64,000 bases of DNA, from assembly GCF_001949145.1 (NCBI RefSeq), contig NW_019091368.1, forward strand, positions 1,258,138 to 1,322,137, read 5' to 3'. Shown piece by piece: positions 24,201 through 36,200 of the stretch. The number at the start of each line of letters is the position of its first letter. Positions within the stretch are counted from its first letter, which is position 1. The notes under the pieces are model-generated. The model saw only the letters and a list, made by a program, of their open reading frames with translations. It was not told the origin of the DNA and did not search any database. Position numbers and translations under genes: made by a program. The stretch comes from Acanthaster planci. Lineage: Eukaryota; Echinodermata; Asteroidea; Valvatida; Acanthasteridae.

Positions 24201-27200
24201 AAAACTTTCCAGGCCAAAAGAGCAGCAAATTCAAAGTAGTTTCTTCCACTGGCCTGTTGTCCGTTTTCACTTTAAGTTTCAATTGGTTGCAAGGCCAATC
24301 TAATTTTTAGCATGTGCTTATTTAACCAAAAGTCCCATTCAACTCTCTAACTCCTTCATTACATTTCTCAAGTGTGAAAAAATTTTCAAGCCTGGAATTT
24401 GAGGTTTTCTGGCCTGAAAATTTTTTAAAGGGAGTAACCTCCTCATGTACCTCATTGAAATAACCCATCACTACTACAAAGTGGTCTTTGTTCATCCCCA
24501 CTGAAAATTTTGCCCATGAAACAAAGCAACATTATACAAATATAACATAGTTTGAGGTAGGACAGTCGCTGTTAGTCAGGGAGCTAACATCAACTGTCCG
24601 ACTGAAATAACCCATGTTATATAAATTTGTTTTACTATACATGTACCTCATACATATTTTACTTTCTAACCCCGAAAATAAAAACAACGTCTGCTGCCAT
24701 CTTCTCATGAGCTGCATACCGTTGCTAAGCTGGCACCACTGTGAGTGCACAGTACACCAAGGTGACGGTTCCTGGCTTTTCTGCTACTGTGCATGCAATT
24801 TTTAACTGTCGCCCGGGTAAGTCGGGTGACAGCTAAAAACGCATGTGTACTTACTCCTCGCGTGAACGATCAGGTGCGCGTTCGGCAAACAGCAAAAACA
24901 AAGGCTGGTGCTTGACTGTAAATGCACCAATGAGAGTTTGGCGATCCGTCATGCATATGTACGAGGGATAGTAACAAAATTTAGATAACTGAAAAACAGT
25001 CACAACCCTTAGCTGTTAAGGGGAAGTTTTCTGTTGGAAGGTATTGATGTCAAGAACTTACCCCTCTGTAGTGACTGTTGGACGTTGCAAATTGAGGATT
25101 GCTTCTGTCGCGATTGCTTTCTGGGAAAGTGGCTGACTGTGGAAGTCTGGCTGGATGTTGCCATGACGATTTGGACGAATCGGACAAGACTGTCGGGACA
25201 AAATGAAAAGGTGTTAAAAACACACAGACATGCAACTAGGTGGCCAGCAACACTGAAATTTGAGCAGCACAAGACTTTCACCATGTTTTCTTTATAAGGC
25301 CAGTCTACCTTGCATTAAGTAAAGCGAAAAAGAATGGCCCAATATCATCGCAAATAATTGGTAACATCGAAATTTGCTTCCCTTTCACGTTTGCTTTACG
25401 TATGAACTGGCCGCAGGAAGGTTGCTGAAGTTTCTGCACAACTCTGTGTGTTTTACAGCACTCACATACCTCTGCCTCTTGGATGTGGATGATCCAGTTT
25501 ATCTTCAGTTGAGCTCTGTCGTGAGTGGGATCCTCCAGTTGCCACCCTGTGAAGTTCCTCCTGGGAGTTTCTTAACCTGGCTTGTTGGACTGCGGCCAGG
25601 GCCGAGATCTGCTCAAGCTCCTCCTGTGAGCTGCGCAGCCTCTCCGGCATGTCATGCATCCGCGGCGTCCGGATCTCTCGGGCGCTGCGCCGGTCATGGG
25701 CCATCCGCGAGAAGGCCGTGGTCATCGCCTCGTTCCCGTCTCGCGAGCTCCGGCTGTCCAGCGTGCCGTGGCCCGAGGAGGGCAGGCTGCCGGGCTCCCG
25801 TTGGGCCATGCCCACCCGGTTGGCCTGGTTTACCTCCTTCCAGTAGTTGACGGTGGCGCGGTACCGGTGCTGGCCCCCGACGCGTGACTCGGGCTGGTGG
25901 TGGATGCGGCGCTCCAGCGTGGCAATGGCATTGCGCACGGCATTGCTGGGGATGCTGTCCGGGTCTTCGCTGGATCGTGAAAGGTCAGAGGGCGTCCGTC
26001 CGTGTGCTGAGAGAGTGGTGCCAGGTGTAGTCGCTGATCTGGTATGAGAACCTTGACTAGCCTTACCATCTGTATTAAAAAAAAGAAATTGATTGTAAGT
26101 CATTCAATTACGGAGGCAACTGTGACAGCAAGCAATGCAGAAAAATCCTTTTACATATAATTTTACATAAGTAGAGAGTTTAAAGCAGTCCCTCTAAAAC
26201 ATCTCCTATATGCAAACAAAGAGGTTTTCCTTTCCCTTTTAATATAGAAAGGACTGACATTGCTTCAGTAACAAGGTTTTATCCATTAACTGAGAGAGCT
26301 TCTTGCTGAAAAAGACATATTTCACAAATGTTGTTAGAATTCAACTGTGATCTTGTTTCATGTAGCAGAACCAAGATTATTCCAAATATTAGTAGGAACC
26401 TAAAAAAATTTTGAAGACCACAAAAAGAAAAATATCTCTTTACATTTCCATTTTTGCACCTTTGAAAAAAATGAAAGGAAAAAGCTTCAAGCCTTAAATC
26501 TTTTTAAAAATAAACTGTTATTAAATGTTAAAGTACTTAAGCACTGAAGTATATCTTTCACACACCTTTTGTATGAAAAAAGCCTTTTTAAAAGTTTTCT
26601 CCAATTTTTTTAAAATTCTTCAAAAAGGACTAGGATTTTTCTTTCATCATATAGGAAAGAAACGTTCCATTCCCGACTATTTTGAGAGTACCTCTGTTGA
26701 TGGTGATGGGTGCTCGGTAGCTGTGACCCGCCTTGCCGCTACTGTAGCTACGGTTGAACGGCGTCTTGCCGGTGTGAGGGAGAGATGCATCGTAGTCAAT
26801 GGGCGTACTTCCCCTGAAAGGCAGAAATAAAAAAGCAACTTACTCGCACCAGTAAATGAAAAAAGTGTCCTGAGAAAGAAAAAAAAAACAGGTTTGATGT
26901 GATGTGTGCATTCGTAGCTGTACACCGAGTGTTTTATGAACACAGATCTGAATTGTGATCTAGTCATCAGGAAGTCAAATGGCAAATATGGTCACAAGTC
27001 AACTGCCCTATCATGGTAGGATCACGTCAACTCGTGAAATACTGTCCACTTAAATGATATACAAAATGGACATGGAGCGTGCAAATTCTGTGACAAGCAA
27101 AACTCAGCGTACAAAGTTCAGCGCGACTGTCTAAGGGGCGTGGCTAACTCACAAAGGGTGCCAAGTCAATTCATGAGTGAGAGGGGGTTGATAATCAGAA

Positions 27201-30200
27201 GGGATTAACAAGAATATCTTTGTCCATTTGAATACTTGCCACTTAAGCCTTGACAAATAGCAATTAACATGTTACCAATTGTAAAGACCTATTTTATGTA
27301 GGACCATGTGGGGAGCACCAGCACTTAGGAAAGAAAGTGCAAAGTAATCCAAGGGATAAAATGTCTCTTTGTTTGACGGTGACTGATTTATTTTGGAGTA
27401 TACCTCCTTGGGCTTCCGTCTTCGTGGGGCGGTACAACCAGAACCTTGACGGTTTGTGACGTCCTCAGCAGATCAATCATTTCATCATGGCTTTGAGTGC
27501 AGACGGCAATCTCACAGATCTACATGATTACAATCAAAATCAGAATCACCACTTCGTTGTGGTTTCAAACTACAGACAGTGATCTGACTGATCTCACACA
27601 ATCTCACAAAGTCTATCATAATCAAAATCAGGCTTCGAACCAATCATTTGGCACTCAAAAGAAGAAATAACAATTTTCTCCAACTGCATCTGTTGGCTTT
27701 TTTTACCAACACCTGCAGTGGCCATCCAGTACAGTTAATGAAAAGCAACCAATCAGTGCAAATGAATTTTGCCTTGTTTGTCTAACAATCTGACATAACC
27801 AGATATCAAAATCGTCATCAACATCAAACGTGTATACACATGCACGAATGTGCACTCTCAGCTTCCCAAGTCTACAAATCTCAAACCCACCTCCACAAGT
27901 CTCGCCCCTTTTCTTAATCCAGCTTGCCACGCCCACCCGTAGGGATCCACCTCAACTACAATGCCCTGGTAGTGCACATGGAATCCAAGCTGGCCAAGAC
28001 CGTTACGAAGCAAGGTGATCTCCTGAGTCTGCATAGGTTTAACACATTCGTCATAAAGACAAATTCATTTGTGGTTCAGGTAATAGAAATTACCGGTACC
28101 ATGGCTCTTGTGCTAAAAACATTAAAAACATAAGGTATTATTTCTTAAAAGAAAAACCTCCCTGATCCTTCAAAACCATCAAGAGATAATAAGGGTTTTG
28201 TACAATTGTTAAAAGTGCAACCCAACCACTTTTACTTTATACAGGGCTTAATCCCCTTTCAAAAGTTAAAGTACAACGAATGTGTCGCTGGTGTCAGTGA
28301 AGGATTTTGGAGGACGTAGGAAAGTTCCTGGAAAACTGCTCGCAGAGTTAGGATGAAATTGTTGTTGATTGGAGGAATCATTCTGGCTTCCACCACCAGT
28401 GATACTAACTCCCATCTTGCCCACTACATCCTATCCACTGAATTGCTGATTTCTTTGTGCTCAGAGGACTTCATTTTCTGAAGCATCTCTCCAGAGGTAT
28501 CCTTCCACACTTGAAACGGACCGTTCATTGCTAACTCTCCAAGGATTCTCCAAACAACATGACTGATGAAATTCTATTTCAAAGTTGTCTGACTCAACCC
28601 CAGAAATTAAGGAGTAGTGCCAAACAACAGGGTCCCACAAGAAAAGTTGCTGCTTCTAAATACCTCATGGAATACTCGGTGAAAGAACTAGCACAATTTT
28701 TTTATTAACCCTTTCACACCTTCAGCACCTTGGGCCAAAAAAAACCATCACTTCTAATTTTCACTTGGTAACAAGGTTTCAGCAGCAACCCTTCCAGTAG
28801 ACCACTCACTGAGCATGAGGATCCCATAACAAGAAAGTGAGTTGTGACTCAATGGTATGATTGGGACATTGTTTAATATTGGAGGTGTGTTGACCCACCT
28901 TGACTCCCGAGGTGACAGCCTCGAGTCTTTTCACGATGCCAGGAATCTCATCTAGTTCATACTCAGGTAGGCGAATCCGTACACAGTTCCCCTCGTTGAA
29001 GTAAACCTTCAAACTACAGTGACAAAAAAAATTAACTTGCCAAATTCTTGCACAAGAAGGCTCATGCTATGATGAATAGTGTACATTCTGCACGGCTGAG
29101 GTCGCCATGGCATCTCTTGAAGATCTAATTTTGCATAAGATGAAAAACTTTCCAATTTCATGACACTTTATTTTTTTATATATATTTTTTTCAGGTAGAA
29201 TATCCATGGAGGCCTGACCAGAAAAAAATATAATTGCCAGCTGACTTGTACTGTTACAAATTATAAGGTCAATCAAGAATCCGACATCAAGTTGATTCAA
29301 AATGCCAGGGGATTAAGAGTGCTCAAGGACTGGAAAGGATTGCCTTTGACCCGCAGGACTTCAGCATGACACACAAACACATATAAAACTGCAAACACCC
29401 AGTAAAAAGTTCTGAAAGTCACCCAGCAGGCTCACAAACAACAACCCACCTGTACAAAAGTTTGATTCCCAAAGTGTCTGTTTTTTTATTTAAAAGACAA
29501 CTCTATAAAGATGTAAAACTTCACATGGGTAAGCAAATGTACAACGAGTTTTTATTCCCTTTGCGCCGGGAAGCGGCTATAGCTGCCGTAAAAATTGACA
29601 TCTGCAGCCCACTTTTCAGATATTATTCTCGGCCCACGCTCAAGTGAACACGGTGAAAGAAGGTAGACCCTGGCTCTTGTGTATATGGTAATTGGTCTTT
29701 GTGCATAGCCCAGAAATGAAAGACAGATTTTGCATCATAATCGCCAGCTTCACAATAGTCCCCACTTTGAAAAGANGTGGCCTTCATGGCCAAGCGAGGC
29801 ATGAATTCTTGGAGTCGGCTTTCGGGAAGAAATTCCCGTTGTCAAGGGGTTAAGAACAGGATTTGCCCTTACATCGACAAATAAATATAAACACTGTATA
29901 CTTAATATTTCTCCCAGAACTTGTGAACAAATTCACAAACTTACTCGGGTGGGACTCAAACCCAAAACCTCCTGCTTGCTACTGCTGACATCTTAACCAC
30001 TCAACTACTGAGCTTGCCAGAGTCGGCTGGTCGGTCTGAGTCACAGTGTTTGAGTCGAGCCCGTAACAAATCCTTTCAGAAGTCCAGTCACAAGTCCTTT
30101 CACAAGTCCCCTCACAAGGCCAGTTATAAGTAAGTAACAGGGTGAACAATGACAAAAGAATGTTCTTGTCACAGCTCATTTGCATAGCTTGTGAATTGGC

Positions 30201-33200
30201 TTGTGATGGACTTGTGATAGACTTACAGGGTCTTGTAGGGACTTGTGATGGACTTGTAATAGACTTACAGGGTCTTGTAGGGACTTGTGATAGACTTACA
30301 GGGTCTTGTAGGGACTTGTGAAGACTTACAGGGTCTTGTAGGGACTTGTGATGGACTTGTGATAGACTTTAAGTACTTGTAATGGACTTGAATACGATGC
30401 TGCTGAGTCAAATGTACCAGCGAGTACCACAAAGTATTACAAGATGTACTTTGCATCGGGGAAATGTTGATTTTCACGAACAGGCTTCTGTTCTTAAATC
30501 TCCCAGACATAAAGTATATCTTGTCATGTATAATGGGCTCGACAAGGAAGCTTGTGAAGATTTATCTTCAGAGGTAACTCTACACAAACCCTCAGAACAA
30601 GTTTTCTTCTAGCTTTTCAGTCCTCAATCCCCACATTCAGGGGTTAGGGTTTACAAAACTTGTTAGGTCAGTGTCACGTTGACAAGCAAACAGTCTTACT
30701 TGTGGTGAGTGTCCGTCCACCCTATGATAGCCTTGCAAGGGATGCTGAAGATCACCTCCTTGCTGGCCTCCCTGACGAGGGTGAAGAGCTCTGGAGAGAT
30801 GGCACAGATGCACTCCACAGGATCAGNAAGGGGTTAAGAACAGGTTTTGCCGGTTTTTACACCGACAAATAAATATAAACACTGTATACTTAATATTTCT
30901 CCCAGAGCTTGTGAACAAATTCACAAACTTACTCGGGTGGGACTCAAACCCAAAACCTCCTGCTTGCTACTGCTGACATCTTAACCACTCAACTACTCAG
31001 CTTGCCAGAGTCGGCTGGTCGGTCTGAGTCACAGTGTTTGAGTCGAGCCCATAACAAATCCTTTCAGAAGTCCAGTCACAAGTCCTTTCACAAGTCCCCT
31101 CACAAGGCCAGTTATAAGTAAGTAACAGGGTGAACAATGACAAAAGAATGTTCTTGTCCCAGCTCATTTGCATAGCTTGTGATTTGGTTTGTGATGGACT
31201 TGTGATAGACTTACAGGGTCTTGTAGGTACTTGTAATGGACTTGAATACGATGCTGCTGAGTCAAATGTACCAGCGAGTACCACAAAGTATTACACGATG
31301 TACTTTGCATCGGGGAAATGTTGATTTTCAAGAACAGGCTTCTGTTCTTAAATATCCCAGACATAAAGTATATCGTGTCATGTATAATGGGCTCGACAAG
31401 GAAGCTTGTGAAAATTTATCTACACAAGCCCTCAGAACAAGTTTTCTTCTAGCTTTTCAGTCCTCAATCCCCACATTCAGTGGTTAGGGTTTACAAAACT
31501 TGTTAAGTCAGTGTCAAGTTGACAAGCAAGCGGTCTTACTTGTGGTGAGTGTCCGTCCACCCTATGATGGCCTTGCAAGGGATGCTGAAGATCACCTCCT
31601 TGCTGGCCTCCCTGACGAGGGTGAAGAGCTCTGGAGAGATGGCACAGATGCACTCCACAGGATCGGAAAGACTGAACTCATCGACCTGAGACAGGTACGT
31701 AAAAGAAACAGAGAAAAACATGAATTGAAAACTGCGGCTTTTATTTCTGCATGGGTGATGACAAGAGTGGCTCCTGGTTTTCCCATAAAGGGAAGCTGCA
31801 ATTAATTTGTTTTAATACAACTCTTCAAAATGCACCTTTGTGTCTCAGTAAAAGGTATGTTCAACTTTTGTATCATGATTTCAAAGAGTGCTTTACTCTT
31901 TTGGGTTTTTATTGGTTTTGTGTTAATGAGTAATTTCCATATTCATGAGCAAAACTGTGTTACCCAAGAAGAACGTCTGCAGTTACATTGGTTTGTAGTA
32001 CTACTACTATACAAAACAGTCTTGCATTTTTGTAGATTTTGCTGGACTAAATTTTCTCTTGTTCACTGATCCATTGTTGGTTATGTGCATAGCAATAAAC
32101 AAGCATCAATCCCTTTCTTAGAAATGTTTCCAGTAAGTATATTCTGGGTTTGCAGTTTGAACAGGAATGCCCATGCACTGTACTGTGTCTTCCCTGGATG
32201 ACATCACTGTAACAGCGCCCTCAGTTGTCCAGAAAAGCATGGATAACATTAAGTGCTTAAAAAAGTGCATTTTTCAATGCATTTAACCAATTAGAAAGGC
32301 AAAAGAGTTTCCATATATATTGAAGAAGAGGACACAGTTGTAGAAAAAATTATGTCAGAGAAAAATTCCTTGCAGTTACACTTGAAGGATATTACAGTGT
32401 CAGTACTGCACAATCACTCTAGTACATGTAGTCAACAGGACAGTTTCCGACTAGGGCAGTGTCATGGTTGCTACAATTCATAACAGTCTGTGTACAAATC
32501 TGCTGACAACTAAGGGTGGGATGCACTCCTTTCATTCACCAAAGACTTCTGGGATACGTACACAAGCGAGTCAGCAAAATGCATCCAAGAGACAATGTAC
32601 AGTATACATGTATGTACATTACATGGGTAACTGTTACAGGGCGTCACTAAAAATGTAAGAAAAACAAACCGTCTTCAAGCCGAGGACAAAAACATTTCTG
32701 CTGCATTCACAACATGCCTAAGCTCAAAGTATGGAAGGTGCTCGACCACCATATACATGTACATGTAATTGCATATCTATGCTTTTCGTTTCATGCTATG
32801 ACCTTGGACTGCCACCATAACATCACGCCAACTTACTACGTGTGCCAAATTGCTCAATCAAATGATGTGGTTGTGGGAGATTTAGGGAATGCCACACTGA
32901 CATGTTTCTGTGCTTACCATCACAGGGTAACATAATGAACATGCAACATAAGTAGATTAAAACCAACACCTAGCTGTATGACCAATGTCAACTTTAATGG
33001 AGGGGTTGCGCGTTATGGTTTTTCAATGGTTCCTTGCCATGTTTAAGAAACTATTGCCAAGCAATAGGCAAGTGAGTATAATAAATATCCAAAATCAGTT
33101 TAAGGTTTTCGGGCAGGGTAAAACTGCATCAAACTCCCAAGCCAAAACTAAAATCACACAAATTACACTGTTCTTCCAGTTTATGCACAAAAATGACGCT

Positions 33201-36200
33201 TTTGAGATGAGATTATGCCTTTTCAAATCAAAACGTTTGTTTACAAATTCATTGCTGATCATTTGGTTTGAAAGAAAAAAATAATAACATTAAAGGAAAA
33301 AAAAAATTGCCACCTTCAACTTTCAACTTTTGGGGATTTAATAGCCCCAAATGTGATTAAAACACTGAAACCAAACACAATAATTTTGCATTGTAGAAAG
33401 ACATTTAACTCAAAAGTTCTTGACGAAATTAAAAGGATTGACGGCTCTTGACAATATTGAACTTTAGAGAGTTTTTTGAGACAATGGCACAGTCTGCATT
33501 TAAATGAATACGATGAAAAGAAAGAAGAGAATACCAAGACACTGAATAATGATGAACAACCCACAGAACAAAACCAGGGCATTACAACCATCCCCTCATG
33601 CAGGAAAATCATGAACGTCAACTCAATGAGGGCCTTCACAGCTGATGAAAATAATACTAGATCACAGAAAATGTGGAGCTTCCCGAACACAACAGAATCC
33701 AAGGGCAGGCCAGGGACACTGGTCTGGCCACTGATCATATCAACAAAAAACTGGAAAGCACTGGCCCCTGTTTCACAATGAACAGATGAGTGTAAAATAA
33801 CAACGCATAATCTATCAAATAAAAAACAAAAAAAATGGTGTTAATTCCATGCACGGAGAAGAGAGTTTACATTCAGTTGAACAAATTGAAGAAAGCTGGC
33901 AGAGGACATGGCTTTCAACCAGAATTTCACTCACCAGGCAACCTTTTCAAAGCAAATGTACATCGAAATGGCTGGGGTGTGGCTGTCATTTGATTTTTGT
34001 GGAATTTTTTGAACACACCAGATTGGTATGAAGTGAAGCATGCTGCTGTCGTTTCATGCAACAAAACAGAACAAACTGCCAGGGGGTAGGGTAGCGATAA
34101 ACCACCACACAAAACTGACAAATTCGGGGGGGGGGGGTTTTGTGTGTGTCACCTTCATGTCCTGGTCAGTCCAGATGGGGGACCAGAGATAGACCTGCGA
34201 GGAGGAAGAGTCCGTGAACAGGAAAAGCAAAAGAACGACGTTTGATTCAAAAAAAAAGATGAGAGGAGTCAGGAAATAATCAGCAGAACTGCTTTGGAAG
34301 GGAACTTTTAAAAACTAAAGTAAATTTGTGTATCAACAAGGTTGCCCAATCAGGTGAGAAAATAAATGGTCCTTCACAGAACGCTAAGCAATCTCTTTGT
34401 TGTTCATACAGATGACAATGTAAACAAAAGTTGCACAATTTTCAGGCGTACACACATGTACCTAACTTACTGCCTTTTTCATGCAGTTTGACCACTTGTG
34501 AGATATTATGGCAACTTAAAGGCAGACCATAGACATCTTTATTTTACACCTGTGACCCAAATTCTAATACTGAACAAAGAAAGAACCCTAGGCCAGCGGT
34601 ATCTTGCTTGTAAGAGCAAGGCTTTGTCATTATAAGCATAGGAATATCATGCACATTCAATACCGGTGACGAAACAGACGGGTGTGAATCAGACTGGTGT
34701 GAAATGACCTCACCTCCACTCGCCATGTGAGGGCTCCCTTGCACTGGATGTCGGGGGCTGGTCGGGGGCATGCCTTTTCTTTCTTCTTGTGCGAGAGACT
34801 GAACTTGCTGCTTTTAGCGCCCGACTCCACGGTGGTCGTCGTCACGCTGTTCTCTGCCAAGTCCTTCAGGTATTCGCATCTTGTTCTGGTTGCCATGGCA
34901 ATGAACTTGTCAGACTTGTGGACAACATTTTCTGCATTTATGACTGATTTGAGAAAAAAACACATCATTTTATGTGCTTTCCTTTCAAAGATATATTCAG
35001 TGCTCCTGTTAAAAGTCAATGTTCTACTTAAACCACACAATTTCAGGTATACTGTTTCTACCTCACGCAATGCAACACAGATAGAGAAATTTCACTCAAT
35101 GAACTAAAACAATTTGGTCTCATTTCAAACAAAATAAAAACATCATTCTTAACAACATGCTCAGTTCTTATAATAATTGTTTCTCTTCAAAAGGTCCTTC
35201 GAATCTGAACTCACTCTTAGCGAGCAAAAATTCAGAGAAGGTGGGTCCCTTGGGAAAGGTAGCGTTAGCTGGCAGAGGAGGCCCAAAAGCTGATACATCC
35301 TTGGATCTTGTCACGGCAACCCTGCATGTTGAGTAAAAAGAAAATGGGGATTTCGTTAACAGAATCTGCAGCCTCCTGTTGACAATCAAGTTAAGGCAAG
35401 TTAAGTAGATGGCTAGCTAGAAAGCCAATTACTTTATGAATGCGATTTGGCCATCTATCTGGCGTGAACAGCCACACTAACTTAATGTGTGAAAACAGGT
35501 TAGTGGGCTACACTGATGGCCTGTCAATCTAAGTAAGTTAGCAGGTTTGCCGAATTAACAATCAACCTACAAGGCTGGGAGCTTATGTGGCTAGCCAACT
35601 GGCCACCAATATATCCAGCCATCTAGGCATCAATTCTAATAAGTACTGATAAAGTAAGCCAGCAGGTTGAGGAAAAATTCTACACAATGGGTGAATAATA
35701 TGCAAGAGTGAAACTTTCATCAACTACAGAGAGGAAACAAAAACTCACGTGTAGAACACATTGTCTGTGTTGGGGTCAATGGCCCGCACAACCACAAACA
35801 CGTGCTGGAACTGCGAACGTATTGTCTTGGGCGTGAACGGCTCAGCCCCCGGCTCTTGGAACACGATGGTGACGATGTCATTGCCAATGTGTCTCTTTCG
35901 CAGCAACTGCTGCCTGTTGTTAGCGGTGAACGGGAGCATTGTCGACACGTGGAACATGATTTCGTGTTTCTGGTACGTCGCATACACAGAGTGGGTACCG
36001 GTGGAATCGGCTAGAAAAAAAGGTAACAAAGAATGTATAAGCAGAAGATGCTCCCATACAGAGTGTCCACATGGATCAGTAGTGTCTAGTATTAACAAAC
36101 TTATGTTCAATATTTGTCGCTTTCTAACAAATACACATTCAGGTTGGTTTGCGGCACCCATTTTCCTGAAGATTTTTGGTTTTAGGGAAGAATGAAATTA

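Larger units (their letters stand above)
29014..31539 (-). other. SIPA1L: SIPA1L intron 11
   Basis: Dominated by the direct duplication and its partial exon copy. The part from 29014 to 29843 shows no gene. Confidence 0.9.
29844..31666. repeat. Direct duplication of about 0.9 kb flanking a single N
   Basis: Unit A (29844-30826) and unit B (30828-31666) start with the same AAGGGGTTAAGAACAGG and run in parallel through a SINE-like piece, a tandem array, a block including AATACGATGCTGCTGAGTC, and the end of exon 11. They differ by scattered substitutions, a 15-base insertion and the array length. Single Ns lie at 29776 and 30827. Confidence 0.9.

Noticed and set aside
25009-25284. Alternative frame through exon 17
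   Set aside because: The phase of the exon 16 donor selects the other frame, which also ends correctly for exon 18.
25374-25850. Plus-strand open frame of 158 codons
   Set aside because: Antisense to exon 16; composition follows from the coding strand.
29943-30018. tRNA gene
   Set aside because: A- and B-box-like motifs are present, but no intact cloverleaf can be drawn with confidence; a SINE head is more likely.
33316-33781. Opposed open frames of 140 and 101 codons
   Set aside because: No family resemblance, low-complexity composition, and location inside an intron without splice support.
35761-36195. Plus-strand open frame of 144 codons
   Set aside because: It is the antisense shadow of RapGAP exon 7; the minus-strand reading matches a known domain.
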